From CBDDFV01 sp965227335 (GTDB taxonomy: Bacteria; Planctomycetota; Phycisphaerae; Phycisphaerales; SM1A02): a stretch of 64,000 bases of DNA. The stretch spans positions 248,001 through 312,000 of the forward strand of contig CBDDFV010000010.1 in the NCBI GenBank assembly GCA_965227335.1, written 5' to 3'. This document shows, piece after piece, positions 44,141-52,785 of the stretch. Within the stretch, counting starts at the first letter, position 1. Every line of letters begins with the position of its first letter. Made by a program: the position numbers and the translations under genes. The notes under the pieces were generated by a model. That model had not been told where the DNA came from. It ran no database searches and saw only the letters and a list, made by a program, of their open reading frames with translations.

Positions 44141-45280
44141 TCAGGCGGCGGTCGAAGGCGGCGGCGGATCGTCGTCCGACCCCCGGATGCCGCGGGCGAC
44201 CTGCTCGAATTCCGGCTGCACCGAGGCCATGACCGCGGCGAACACGACCACCGCCCACGCCACGGAGATGACCAGCTGCAGGCCCACGAGGAGCCGGGCG
44301 CTGTCGCTGGCGGGCAGGATGGCGTTGTAGTCCTGGGCGGTCGCGTTGAAGAACGCGAAGAACAGCCAGTCGACGATCGAGGGCGGTCCCGCCTCGGCGC
44401 CGACGAACAGCGGATCGTCCGGCCACTGGCTCCGGCCGAGGCGGTCGAGCGCCCCGTAAAAGCCGGCGAAGATCGCGATGATCGCCAGGTACCCGATCGC
44501 AAACGCGCTCATCGGCGCCCACATGACGCGGAAGAACGGGGTCAGCCGGCGAAAGATCCGCATCCGATCGCGCAGCCACATGAGCAGCGTGTGGGCGCCG
44601 ACATAAAAGACGACCGGCACGATGAACGCCGTGATCACGGCCCCGAGCGCGGCGGACGGGACGGTCATCCGGTCGGCATACAGCAGCACGACGAACACCA
44701 CCACGACGAGGCCGACCACAAGGCCCAGCGCTGCGAGCGGCGGCCGGCGGAGGCCGGCGAAGAACGTCCGCTCCGGATACCGGCGGCTCGCCCCGATCAC
44801 GCCGGCGATCCCGCCGATGAAGAGCCCGCCGAGAACCGCCAGGATGCCGTACTGCGAACCCACGCCGATCCCGATGCCCACGCCGAGCCCGATCGCGCCG
44901 CCGATCAGGACTGAACGCCACCAGCCGCGCATTGGATTGCCGAAGACGTCGACTGACGCCACGGCCACGGCGGTCGCGGGCGGCATGAGCACGCCGACGC
45001 CGGCGTACAGAAACCCGGCGCCGACGAGGGTGGCGACGACGGCGGTCACGAGACCGCAGATGACGCCGGCTCGTCCGCCCCCTTCCCGACGCGAGATCAC
45101 CACTCCGAGCGCGACGGCGAGTCCCGCTCCGAGGCCGAGGGCGATCACATCAGATCGATCGGTGACGGCGAATGCGAACGGCGCGCCGAGCAGGCCGAGG
45201 AACAGGACGACCAGCATCACCGCGCCGATCAGCCGTCCGCTCGCCCGGAGTCCTCGCTGGAGTACGACATCGCGCGTCAT
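44141..45280 (-). CDS. Polytopic membrane protein with degenerate two-TM channel-like C-terminal part
   Basis: 379 residues with about eight to nine predicted helices. The first part (residues ~15-190) is Gly/Val/Ala-rich, with GLGAGLAVALGVVISRR and IGLGVGIGIGVGSQYGILAV. The last ~80 residues resemble an ion-channel (Ion_trans_2-type) pore: VDWLFFAFFNATAQDYNAIL, PASDSARLLVGLQLVISVAW, AVVVFAAVMASVQ. The usual TxGYG filter is absent (position occupied by NATAQDYN), so K+ selectivity is unlikely or the resemblance is distant. It lies upstream of ahcY on the same strand, with the palindromic site between. Confidence 0.6.
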   Translation of the reverse strand: MTRDVVLQRGLRASGRLIGAVMLVVLFLGLLGAPFAFAVTDRSDVIALGLGAGLAVALGVVISRREGGGRAGVICGLVTAVVATLVGAGFLYAGVGVLMPPATAVAVASVDVFGNPMRGWWRSVLIGGAIGLGVGIGIGVGSQYGILAVLGGLFIGGIAGVIGASRRYPERTFFAGLRRPPLAALGLVVGLVVVVFVVLLYADRMTVPSAALGAVITAFIVPVVFYVGAHTLLMWLRDRMRIFRRLTPFFRVMWAPMSAFAIGYLAIIAIFAGFYGALDRLGRSQWPDDPLFVGAEAGPPSIVDWLFFAFFNATAQDYNAILPASDSARLLVGLQLVISVAWAVVVFAAVMASVQPEFEQVARGIRGSDDDPPPPSTAA

Positions 45281-45317
45281 GGCGCCATCGTACCGCGACG
45301 CGCGACCGAATCGGGGC

Positions 45318-45710
45318 CTACATCGACGCCGGCAGCACGCGGAAGATCATCGGATACCGATACGGCGGCGACCCCGGCGAGGCGCCGATCGTCTGGATGG
45401 CCCCGATCAGAGACGTGATGATGACGAAGATGAACAGGACGGCGAGGATGAGGAACCCGATCAGGACCAGCGTCAGGACGACGCCGATCAAGGTCATGAT
45501 GAACGTGAAGATGAAGAAATTCAGCCCTTCCTTCGCATTCTCGTAGACGAATCGATCCTCTTTCCCCGTGGTCAGCATCAGCACCAGCGGGCCGATCAGA
45601 CCACAGAACGGGATCACGAAATTGCCGAGCTGCGACCAGTGCGCGATCGACGCGGCGACCGCGTTGGGCTCCTTGCCGCCGTTCGCCGGCGGGTGTGGCG
45701 TCTGCGTCAT
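45318..45710 (-). CDS. DUF4870-type small membrane protein
   Basis: 130 residues. A Pro-rich start is followed by AHWSQLGNFVIPFCGLIGPL, VYENAKEGLNFFIFTFIMTL and GFLILAVLFIFVIITSLIGA, giving three helices, with the DUF4870/Tic20-like pattern H..al....iP..g.i.Pli.w. The function of this family is not established. It lies 37 bases upstream of the channel-like gene on the same strand and may be co-transcribed with it and the cyclophilin gene. Confidence 0.85.
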   Translation of the reverse strand: MTQTPHPPANGGKEPNAVAASIAHWSQLGNFVIPFCGLIGPLVLMLTTGKEDRFVYENAKEGLNFFIFTFIMTLIGVVLTLVLIGFLILAVLFIFVIITSLIGAIQTIGASPGSPPYRYPMIFRVLPASM

Positions 45711-45754
45711 GGGTGTCCCCCCCTCTTCATCAGATGATCAGCGATTCGGGTGTT

Positions 45755-46417
45755 TCACGCGTCTTTCTTCGACGCCGCAACGAGCTTGTCCGCCTCGTCC
45801 TTCGTGACTTCACGCACGCTCTCGATGACGACCGGCTCCACCGGCACGTTCTGGTGCTGCCCGACGCGATGTGTGTCGACGTCCTTGATCGCATCGACGG
45901 CGTCCATCCCGGCGACCACCTTGCCGAAGACCGCGTAGCCGGGCTGCCGGGGCCCCATGTAGTCGAGCTGGATGTTGTCCTTCACGTTGATGAAGAACTG
46001 GCTGGTGGCCGAGTTCGGGTCGCTCGTGCGGGCCATCGCGATCGTGCCGCGACGATTGGAGAGGCCGTTGTCGGATTCAATCGCGATCATCGCGTCGGCT
46101 TTGCGACGATTCATCGTGGAGTCGAAGCCGCCGCCCTGAATCATGAAGGTCGGGATCACGCGGTGGAAGACGAGGCCGTCGTAGAACTTCGCGTGGGTGT
46201 ACTGCAGGAAGTTCTCGACCGTGACGGGGGCCGCCTTGCGATTGAGCTCGAGCACGATCGGGCCGTGCGTGGTCTTCATGTGGACATAGGCCATGTCGGG
46301 CTTCTTCTCCGGCTTGGATTCGGGCTGCGACGCGGGCTGGGCGGCGCCGAGCAGGCAGACCATCGCGAGGGCGGCGGCCGCCGCGGTCACGCCTCGAACC
46401 AGATCGATCTTCAACAT
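45755..46417 (-). CDS. Exported cyclophilin-type peptidyl-prolyl isomerase
   Basis: 220 residues with a signal peptide (RGVTAAAAALAMVCLLGAAQ). The cyclophilin core starts at about residue 45: HGPIVLELNRKAAPVTVENF, KFYDGLVFHRVIPTFMIQGG, RGTIAMAR, SATSQFFINVKDN and YAVFGKVVAGMDAVDAI. It is a bacterial cyclophilin of usual length with active-site Arg in FHRV. It acts on periplasmic or exported proteins as a folding catalyst. The gene is followed by the DUF4870 gene. Confidence 0.93.
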   Translation of the reverse strand: MLKIDLVRGVTAAAAALAMVCLLGAAQPASQPESKPEKKPDMAYVHMKTTHGPIVLELNRKAAPVTVENFLQYTHAKFYDGLVFHRVIPTFMIQGGGFDSTMNRRKADAMIAIESDNGLSNRRGTIAMARTSDPNSATSQFFINVKDNIQLDYMGPRQPGYAVFGKVVAGMDAVDAIKDVDTHRVGQHQNVPVEPVVIESVREVTKDEADKLVAASKKDA

Positions 46418-46589
46418 CGTGAGACTCCTGTTGGCTTCCTCGTGGCGCCTCAGGACTGAGGCGGAAACATCATAGAAGCCCCGGCCGCCGCCTTCACGAC
46501 GACGCGGGACTTTCTGGAGGTCTGGTCCGATCCGGCCGATCTACCGCCGCCCCCGCCCCCCGCTCCCCTCACCGGAAGGCGCAAAAACG

Positions 46590-48452
46590 ATGTGCGGCAT
46601 CCTCGGCGTCCTCACCACCCGCGACCGAACGCTCTCCGTCGGCGAACCAGACCTGCGACGCATGCGCGATCGACTCGCCCATCGCGGCCCCGATGACGCC
46701 GGACTATGGATCCGACCCGACGGCGCCCTCGCCCACCGCCGACTCGCCATCCTCGACCCCGAACGAGGCGGCCAGCCGCTCGTCCTCCCCCGCCCCGGCC
46801 GCGGCCCCCTCGCCCTCACCTTCAATGGCGAGATCTACAACCACCTCGACCTTCGACCCGAACTCGACGCCGAACGACCCTTCGCCACGACCTGCGACGC
46901 CGAGACCCTGGCCTTCGCCCTCAGCCGCTGGGGACCCGCCGACGCCTGCCGCCGCCTGCGCGGCATGTACGCCTTCGGCGCCTGGTCGCCCGACGAGGGA
47001 ACCCTCACCCTCGCCCGCGATCCGCTTGGCATCAAACCGCTGTACTACGCGATCGTCGACGTCGACGGCGGGGCCGAACTCGTGTTCGCGAGCGAACCCG
47101 TCGGCATCCTCGATCACCCGCACGCTTCCGTGCAACCGGACTGGGTCACCGTCAGCGCGTACCTGACGACCATCCGCACCACGCTCGACGACCGCTCGCT
47201 CTTCGCGGGCGTCCACGTCGTCCAGCCCGGCGAGATCCTCACGTTCGATCTCAAGGGCGACCGCCCGCGGCTGATCGAACGCGACGTCATCGAGCCGCCG
47301 CTCGGCGTCGATGAGGACCCGCTCGTCGATCTCGATGAGGCGATCGCCCGCACCCGGGCCGGGCTGGAGTCCTCGGTGCAGGCGCATCTGCTGAGTGATG
47401 CGCCGTTGTGTTCGCTCCTCTCGGGCGGACTCGACAGCACGATCATCGCGACGCTTGCGCACGATGCGATGGCGGATCTGCGGACGTACGCGATCGGCGC
47501 GGCGGACGATGCGGACGGCGATCGCGTCTTCGCCGAAGAGGCCGCCGCCGAGCTGGGTGTGGCGCACACCGGCGTCACGATGGATGAGTCGCTCTTTCAC
47601 GAGCTGTGGCCGCAGATGATCGGCGCGATGTTGTCGCCGTTGAGCACGCCGAACGAGACGGCGATTCATGCCATCTGCCGCGTGCTCTCGAAGGACGCCA
47701 AGGTGTCGTTGAGCGGGGAGGGTGCGGATGAGTTGTTCGCGGGGTACGGGCCACCGTTGCTCGCCGCCGCGCGATATCGCACGCACCCGTTCGATGAGCA
47801 CGGGGATGCGTTGTCGCCGGGATCGTTCTATCTGCAGACGGTGAGCTGGACGCCGGTGGGGGCGAAGCTGTCGGTGCTGACGCCGGCGGTGGCGTCCGCC
47901 GCATCGTGTGATGCGGTCCTTGTTGATTCGATCGACCGCGCGTATGAGACGTGCGGCGGGGACGGCGGCGGGCTGGCGACATTCCTGCATCTGCAGCGTC
48001 GCCTGAATCTCACCGGACTGCTGCAGCGACTCGATTCGGCGTCGATGCTCGCCTCGGTCGAGGGTCGGACGCCGTTCGCGGACATCGAGATCGCGCGGCT
48101 GGCGGCGTCGTTCCCGATGCGCGCGCACATCGATCTCGACGCGGCGGCGGCGGCGACGGACGACGGCGGCGGCGCGGCGGTCGCCACCGCGGTCGAGACC
48201 AAGCGACTGCTGCGAGCGGCGTTCGCGGATCGGCTCCCGTCCTCGATCGTGCGTCGGCCCAAGGCGAGTTTCCCGCTCCCGTTCCAGACGTGGATGGCGT
48301 CGCACACCGCGGTGCTGCGCGAAAGCCCGACCGCCCGGGAGGTGTTCACGCCGGGGGTGATCGACCTCGTCGCGGCGGACCCGACGTCGAACTGGATGGT
48401 CGCCTGGCCGATCCTCAACATCGCGTACTGGCTGCGGGCGATCTGGGACTGA
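46590..48452 (+). CDS. Asparagine synthase (glutamine-hydrolysing)
   Basis: 620 residues. The N-terminal class II glutaminase domain uses Cys2 (MCGILGVL) with RLAHRGPDDAG and FNGEIYN; the synthetase domain has the PP-loop LLSGGLDSTIIATLAH near 276-291, and SLSGEGADELFAGYG is the second conserved segment. Similar proteins (AsnB/AsnO/WbpS) make asparagine or amidate sugars; here the neighbour is an FkbM methyltransferase, so a role in polysaccharide modification cannot be excluded. The start is set at the ATG because Cys must follow Met1. An orphan dockerin tail follows the stop. Confidence 0.93.
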   Translation: MCGILGVLTTRDRTLSVGEPDLRRMRDRLAHRGPDDAGLWIRPDGALAHRRLAILDPERGGQPLVLPRPGRGPLALTFNGEIYNHLDLRPELDAERPFATTCDAETLAFALSRWGPADACRRLRGMYAFGAWSPDEGTLTLARDPLGIKPLYYAIVDVDGGAELVFASEPVGILDHPHASVQPDWVTVSAYLTTIRTTLDDRSLFAGVHVVQPGEILTFDLKGDRPRLIERDVIEPPLGVDEDPLVDLDEAIARTRAGLESSVQAHLLSDAPLCSLLSGGLDSTIIATLAHDAMADLRTYAIGAADDADGDRVFAEEAAAELGVAHTGVTMDESLFHELWPQMIGAMLSPLSTPNETAIHAICRVLSKDAKVSLSGEGADELFAGYGPPLLAAARYRTHPFDEHGDALSPGSFYLQTVSWTPVGAKLSVLTPAVASAASCDAVLVDSIDRAYETCGGDGGGLATFLHLQRRLNLTGLLQRLDSASMLASVEGRTPFADIEIARLAASFPMRAHIDLDAAAAATDDGGGAAVATAVETKRLLRAAFADRLPSSIVRRPKASFPLPFQTWMASHTAVLRESPTAREVFTPGVIDLVAADPTSNWMVAWPILNIAYWLRAIWD

Positions 48453-48453
48453 G

Positions 48454-48531
48454 ACGCGGACCACCCGCGACATCGGGGTCGGCGCGTCGGATCTCGCCGT
48501 CCTGCTCGCCGCGTGGGGTGCGTGCGACTGA
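48454..48531 (+). pseudogene. Orphan dockerin-like C-terminal fragment
   Basis: A frame different from asnB reads DIGVGASDLAVLLAAWGACD (48469-48528) and stops at 48529-48531. This is exactly the end of a GC-type dockerin-like tail as found on five other proteins here, but without its first Asp-rich loop and without any gene body. It is sandwiched between asnB and the FkbM gene, so it is a remnant of a lost gene. Confidence 0.7.
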
Positions 48532-48576
48532 CGATCCGGCATTTGTCGTTGGCGAGGAACGAGGTATCGTGACGAC

Positions 48577-49440
48577 ATGTCGATGCCGCCGGTCCTGCGT
48601 CTTGTCTCCGCCATCTATCGTCGCCTGCCCGTGATGGGCGGACATCTGCGTCTGGCGAAACCGTGGCGGGGTCGCATCGAGCGTCTCGACGGCGATGTGA
48701 CGGCGGTGCTCCGCAACGGCGATCGGATCCGCGTCGATCCGCACGATTACAACGGCGCCGAGCTGCTCCTGTTCGGCGCGCCCGACCGGCGGGTGGTGGA
48801 GATCTGCCGACGTTTCCTCGACGACGGCGACAGCTTTCTCGATCTCGGCGCCAATCACGGGGCGGTCGGGCTGCTGTGTCGACGGAAAATCGGGGCGGGC
48901 GAACTGCACTTCGTGGAGCCGCAGCCGGAACTCTGCGCACGGATCCGCGACTGCCTGGAACGGAACCGCGTCGAACGGGCGGAAGTGCACCAGATCGGCC
49001 TGTGGTCGGAGGCGGGAACCCTGCGGCTGGCCCGACCCGCCGCTCACTCCGGCGCGGCGAGTCTCATGAGCGACGCCGATGACAGCGGCGATTCGATCGA
49101 GGTCCCCGTGGCGCGAGTGGATGCGTTCGTGGAGCAGACGACCGGAGGACGACCGTTCGGGGCCAAGGTGGATGTGGAGGGCGCCGAGACCGTGGTCGTG
49201 CCCGCCCTGCTGGCCTGCCCGGGCCTCCGATTCGTGGTGTTCGAGTGCAAGAACGACGCGGCCCTGGACCCGATCTGGTCCGCCGCAATGGAAGAGGGCT
49301 TCCGGGTCGCCGGGGTCATCCCCACGATCCGCCGGCCGACCCTTCGTCGGATCGAGTCGCGAGAGGCGTTCGGCCGACAAACGGACTATGTCGCGTATCG
49401 CCCGGATCTCACGCCGCGCGGCGTCCGGATCGAGCCCTGA
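48577..49440 (+). CDS. FkbM-family methyltransferase
   Basis: 287 residues. A class I SAM fold is evident: SFLDLGANHGAVGLL (motif I), ELHFVEPQPEL (motif II) and IGLWSEAG; the C-terminal FkbM segment shows VDAFVEQTTGGRPFGAKVDV followed by EGAETVVVPAL and FVVFECKN. FkbM proteins are O-methyltransferases, often acting on sugars of surface glycans. It starts 45 bases after the orphan dockerin tail and 124 bases after asnB. The substrate is unknown. Confidence 0.88.
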   Translation: MSMPPVLRLVSAIYRRLPVMGGHLRLAKPWRGRIERLDGDVTAVLRNGDRIRVDPHDYNGAELLLFGAPDRRVVEICRRFLDDGDSFLDLGANHGAVGLLCRRKIGAGELHFVEPQPELCARIRDCLERNRVERAEVHQIGLWSEAGTLRLARPAAHSGAASLMSDADDSGDSIEVPVARVDAFVEQTTGGRPFGAKVDVEGAETVVVPALLACPGLRFVVFECKNDAALDPIWSAAMEEGFRVAGVIPTIRRPTLRRIESREAFGRQTDYVAYRPDLTPRGVRIEP

Positions 49441-49538
49441 TCGTCGATCGGGGCGTTCTGACGTCTCGACCCCGGGCGCTGAATTGTCGCCCTTCGCCTC
49501 GCCACGTCCGCCCAGCCGTTCTATCATATCGCGCGTTG

Positions 49539-49555
49539 TTGAGACTCAGTCTCAA
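49539..49555. promoter_or_regulatory. Fur-box-like palindrome upstream of a prepilin gene
   Basis: TTGAGACTCAGTCTCAA has perfect 8-base arms around one base and fits the 7-1-7 Fur pattern TGAnAnTnAnTnTCA. A TATCAT at 49522-49527 could be a -10 element, which would place the palindrome just downstream, suited to repression. The ATG is 34 bases further on. Confidence 0.5.
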
Positions 49556-49588
49556 TTGGCACTCCTCCTCCTGCCTGCGAGCGTTGTC

Positions 49589-50491
49589 ATGGACCGTCAT
49601 TCGTCTCTGCCGTCGTTCCGTCGTCGTGTCCGTCGCGGCTTCAGTCTGCTCGAACTGATGGTTGCGGTGGCGATCACGGCGATTCTCGTCGCGGTGCTCG
49701 TCCCGGCGTTCGTTCATGTGCGGGCGCAGGCGGGGCTGGCGGAGGAGTTGTCGCGGGGGCGGCAACTGGCCGCGGGGTATTCGAGCTACGCGTCGGACAA
49801 CGACTTCCGGCTCATGCCGGGCGTGCTCGCCAACAACAATCTGGACAGTTACAAGGTGTTCGACGACAACGGCGACGAGGTCACCGGGGAGTCGAAGCAA
49901 CGCTGGCTGTGGCGGCTGGCCCCCTACCTCGACTTCCAGGTGACGGAGATGATTCAGGACGATGGGATCATCCGACGGATCGAGACCGCGACGCCCGCCG
50001 ACCGGCAGTACCTGCTCACGCTCGTCCCCGGGATGGGAATGAACACGGAGTTCGTCGGCGGAAACGAAGACAGCGGCGCGCAGATCGACGCGGGACTCGA
50101 GAACCTGCTGCAGAAGAAGCTGGTGGTGCGTCGGATGTCGCAGGCGCGGCGGCCGGCGGAACTCATGACCTTCGCGTCCGCGCGATCCAACAGCGACACG
50201 CTGACCGACTTCATCGGCGGCGAGTACGCCAACGAGATCAACGGTTATTTTCGGGTGACGCCGCCGTACTACGCCTCGCGGGCGTGGGCGGACAGTTATC
50301 CGGCGGAGTTGACCGATGATCCGGATGCGCAGTCGTTCCAGTGGGGCAATATCGCGTTACGTCACAACGGACGGCAGGCGGCCGCCGCGTTCCTGGACGG
50401 GCACGTCGATTCGATCGACGAGGGTCGGAGTCAGGACATGCGGATCTGGGCGGACGGCGCGGACGGTCCGACGTGGACGATTACGGACTGA
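49589..50491 (+). CDS. Prepilin-type (pseudopilin) protein
   Basis: The ATG at 49589 gives 300 residues. A basic leader ends in RRG, followed by FSLLELMVAVAITAILVAVL: the prepilin peptidase site lies between Gly and Phe, with Glu at position 5. The mature part ends with the FLDGHVDSIDEG signature common in planctomycetal DUF1559-like pseudopilins. It would be processed by a prepilin peptidase and assembled by a type II secretion or pilus machine such as that of the PilB/GspE at 36.8 kb. The Fur-box-like palindrome upstream suggests iron control. Confidence 0.88.
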   Translation: MDRHSSLPSFRRRVRRGFSLLELMVAVAITAILVAVLVPAFVHVRAQAGLAEELSRGRQLAAGYSSYASDNDFRLMPGVLANNNLDSYKVFDDNGDEVTGESKQRWLWRLAPYLDFQVTEMIQDDGIIRRIETATPADRQYLLTLVPGMGMNTEFVGGNEDSGAQIDAGLENLLQKKLVVRRMSQARRPAELMTFASARSNSDTLTDFIGGEYANEINGYFRVTPPYYASRAWADSYPAELTDDPDAQSFQWGNIALRHNGRQAAAAFLDGHVDSIDEGRSQDMRIWADGADGPTWTITD

Positions 50492-50508
50492 CGATCACGG
50501 GGCGTCGC

Positions 50509-51570
50509 TCACCGTTCGGCGTAGGGCGTGCGATCGATGCGCCACTCGTTCGGGTCGAAGTCGTCGATCCGGAGCGAGGCTCGTTGCTCGGGCGTGAACG
50601 CGGGGTTGCGCTCGACGCTGGTGAGCAGGGTGAGTCGCTGGTCGTAGTTCTCGCCGTCGCCCTGGTTTTCGACCACGATGACGCCGCGCGGCGTGCGGGC
50701 GGCGCGATCGTAGAAGATCTGGACTTCGCGCAGGTCCTTCGCTTCCGCCGTCCCGGGCTTCGGGGTGAGTTTCAGACCGTGGACATTGGGATCCTGGCCG
50801 AGCGCGCCGAGCACGCCGGTTGCGGGGGGGTCGACGGTGTCGACATTGAAGCGTCGGGCGACTTCGACGGCGGACTGCCCGATCGGCATGGGGAACGGCC
50901 CCTCGCCGAGCTTGAGCGGGTCGAACGTCTCGCCCTCGGGGACGATCTGACGCAGGATCACCTGCTTCGCGTTGTGGTTCACTTCCGCGAGCCACGCGCC
51001 GTCGAAGATGACGTGCTCGTTGGCCTTGCGTCCCGCGCGGCTCGTGAAGTCGATCAGGAACGCAAACTGGCGGTTGTCGGTGTCGGGATCGATGCGGAGC
51101 AGGAACGTGCCGCCGTGGATCGTTCGTTTGCCGAGTACGGCGTCGAGCTTGTGGGTGGCGACGCGGGCGCGGAAGGTGCGAAGGTCATCGCCGCTGCGTT
51201 CGAGTTCGATCAGCAGTTCGCGGGCGTCCGCCGACATCGTCCCGAGCAGGGGGTGGAGGTCGGGCGTGGTCTTCGGACGGATGTCGTCCTGAGGATCATC
51301 CGCGGGAACGGGATCGCCGGCCGGTCGAGTCGTGGACGGGCGCGTCGTCGTGGTGGGTGGAAGCGACGACGCATCGTTCGACTCGACCGGCGGACTGAAC
51401 CGGGCTTCGGGCGCTTCGTGGGGGAACACGAGAAGCGGCCGACTCGCGGCAGGGCGGATCCCGTCGGAACCATCTCCGCAGGGGAGGATCCCGTCGGACA
51501 AACTCCAGGGCAGTCCCGCGCTCGCGAAGACGCCGCCGATGATCAGGGAGCGAAGAACGATCTCGAACAT
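50509..51570 (-). CDS. LolA-like exported protein
   Basis: The ATG at 51570 follows GGAGG and gives 353 residues. A signal segment (VLRSLIIGGVFASAGLPWSL) is followed by a Pro/Thr-rich linker (~45-105) and, from ~110, a LolA/LolB-like half-barrel: LLIELERSGDDLRTFRARVA, TFLLRIDPDT, DGAWLAEVNHNAKQVI and GVIVVENQGDGENYDQRL. LolA carries lipoproteins across the periplasm in proteobacteria; in planctomycetes such paralogs are common and uncharacterised. It is convergent with the prepilin gene (17 bases). Confidence 0.7.
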   Translation of the reverse strand: MFEIVLRSLIIGGVFASAGLPWSLSDGILPCGDGSDGIRPAASRPLLVFPHEAPEARFSPPVESNDASSLPPTTTTRPSTTRPAGDPVPADDPQDDIRPKTTPDLHPLLGTMSADARELLIELERSGDDLRTFRARVATHKLDAVLGKRTIHGGTFLLRIDPDTDNRQFAFLIDFTSRAGRKANEHVIFDGAWLAEVNHNAKQVILRQIVPEGETFDPLKLGEGPFPMPIGQSAVEVARRFNVDTVDPPATGVLGALGQDPNVHGLKLTPKPGTAEAKDLREVQIFYDRAARTPRGVIVVENQGDGENYDQRLTLLTSVERNPAFTPEQRASLRIDDFDPNEWRIDRTPYAER

Positions 51571-51687
51571 CAGCGATGAGCCTCCGTGGCGAGCAGACGG
51601 CGGGCGGGCCGTGGTCAGGATCAGGCCCGGCGCCGACGCGGGCGCCTCCGAAGAAAAAGACCCGAAGGCCATCATCCTATTCCGCAG

Positions 51688-52239
51688 TCAGCCGCCGATA
51701 TTTCCCGTCGCGTCATCGGACGCCGACAGATCCGCCAGAACCGCCCTGACGTGCGCACAGGCGGGCGCCAAAACGGGATCATTCCCGGCCAGCGCCAACG
51801 CGCGGCGGACTTTGGCGATCGCCTTCGACCGCCGCCGCGCCGACGCGTCGTCCAGCAGGTTGTCGAGCGTGTCCGCGAGTTTGATCGCCCGCGCCTTCCA
51901 CGATGCGGCGGCGAGTCCGGCGTCGTAGGCGGGTTCGCGTTCCGCTTCGGGGAGACGCATGTCCTTGGTCATGGCCGCGACGAGGTCGGCGGTCTCGATA
52001 TCGCACGCTTCGACGATGTCTTCGTAGTCGAGGGGCGTATCTTCGATGACGTCGTGCAGGAGCGCCGCCGCGAGGAGGGCGGGATCGCTGAGGTCGAAGA
52101 CGTCGCAGAGGATGAGCGTGACGCGGACGGGATGGGCGATGTAGGGCGTTTTGCCGTCCTTGCGAGGCTGCCCGGCGTGGGCGCGGGCCGCGAGCGCCGC
52201 CGCGCTTCGCCACATCGGATTGAACGCCCGCGTGCTCAT
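51688..52239 (-). CDS. HD-domain protein of the RelA/SpoT hydrolase (MESH1-like) type
   Basis: 183 residues. The metal-dependent HD domain follows the alarmone hydrolase pattern: AHAGQPRKDGKTPYIAHPVR near the start, ALLHDVIEDT with the HD pair and ED, and KARAIKLADTLDNL. Family members hydrolyse ppGpp or related nucleotides with Mn2+. No synthetase or TGS/ACT domain is attached, so it is a small stand-alone hydrolase. It begins three bases after the end of ispF and belongs to the rex-ispF-HD operon. Confidence 0.85.
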   Translation of the reverse strand: MSTRAFNPMWRSAAALAARAHAGQPRKDGKTPYIAHPVRVTLILCDVFDLSDPALLAAALLHDVIEDTPLDYEDIVEACDIETADLVAAMTKDMRLPEAEREPAYDAGLAAASWKARAIKLADTLDNLLDDASARRRSKAIAKVRRALALAGNDPVLAPACAHVRAVLADLSASDDATGNIGG

Positions 52240-52242
52240 GGG

Positions 52243-52785
52243 TCAGTCCGTCTTTCGCAGGGCGAGGGCGACGGCGTGCGTTTCCACGGCGCGGCCTTCG
52301 CCGACGGCGTCGACGCCTTCGTGCGTTTTCGCCTTGATGTTCACCTGGTCGAGTTCGACGCCGAGCAGCGCCGCGAGCCGGGCGCGGATGGCGTCGCGGT
52401 GCGGTCCGAGTTTCGGGCGTTCGCAGATCACGGTGGCGTCGATGTTGGCGAGACGCCAGCCCGCGGCGTCGAGACGGCGGGTCGCTTCGGTGAGGAAGAC
52501 GGAGGAGTCGGCGTCCTTCCACTGCGGATCGCGATCGGGGAAGAGCGTCCCGATGTCCGGCGCGCCGGCGACGGACAGCACGGCGTCGGTAATGGCGTGG
52601 AGCAGGGCGTCGCCGTCGGAATGGCTGACGGGACCGCGATCGTGCGGGATCTCGACGCCGCCGAGGATGAAGGGACGGCCGTCGCCCGCGGGCGGACGGG
52701 ATTCGAGTCGGTGCAGGTCGTAGCCGTGTCCGATGCGTACGTCCGCGGGCGTCGGAAGCGGGCCGTCAGACGGCATCGCGTTCAT
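52243..52785 (-). CDS. ispF: 2-C-methyl-D-erythritol 2,4-cyclodiphosphate synthase
   Basis: 180 residues from the ATG at 52785 (or 177 from 52776). It forms 2C-methyl-D-erythritol 2,4-cyclodiphosphate in the MEP isoprenoid route. Signatures are RIGHGYDLHRLE with the zinc-binding DxH, ILGGVEI, SHSDGDALLHAITDAVLSVA, IGTLFPDRDPQWKDADS, IDATVICERPKLGPH and KAKTHEGVDAVGEG. It overlaps the end of rex by at least 11 bases. ispD is not adjacent. Confidence 0.96.
   Translation of the reverse strand: MNAMPSDGPLPTPADVRIGHGYDLHRLESRPPAGDGRPFILGGVEIPHDRGPVSHSDGDALLHAITDAVLSVAGAPDIGTLFPDRDPQWKDADSSVFLTEATRRLDAAGWRLANIDATVICERPKLGPHRDAIRARLAALLGVELDQVNIKAKTHEGVDAVGEGRAVETHAVALALRKTD

Noticed and set aside
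46704..48614. Minus-strand open frame over asnB
   Set aside because: Arg-rich antisense shadow of a clear asparagine synthase.
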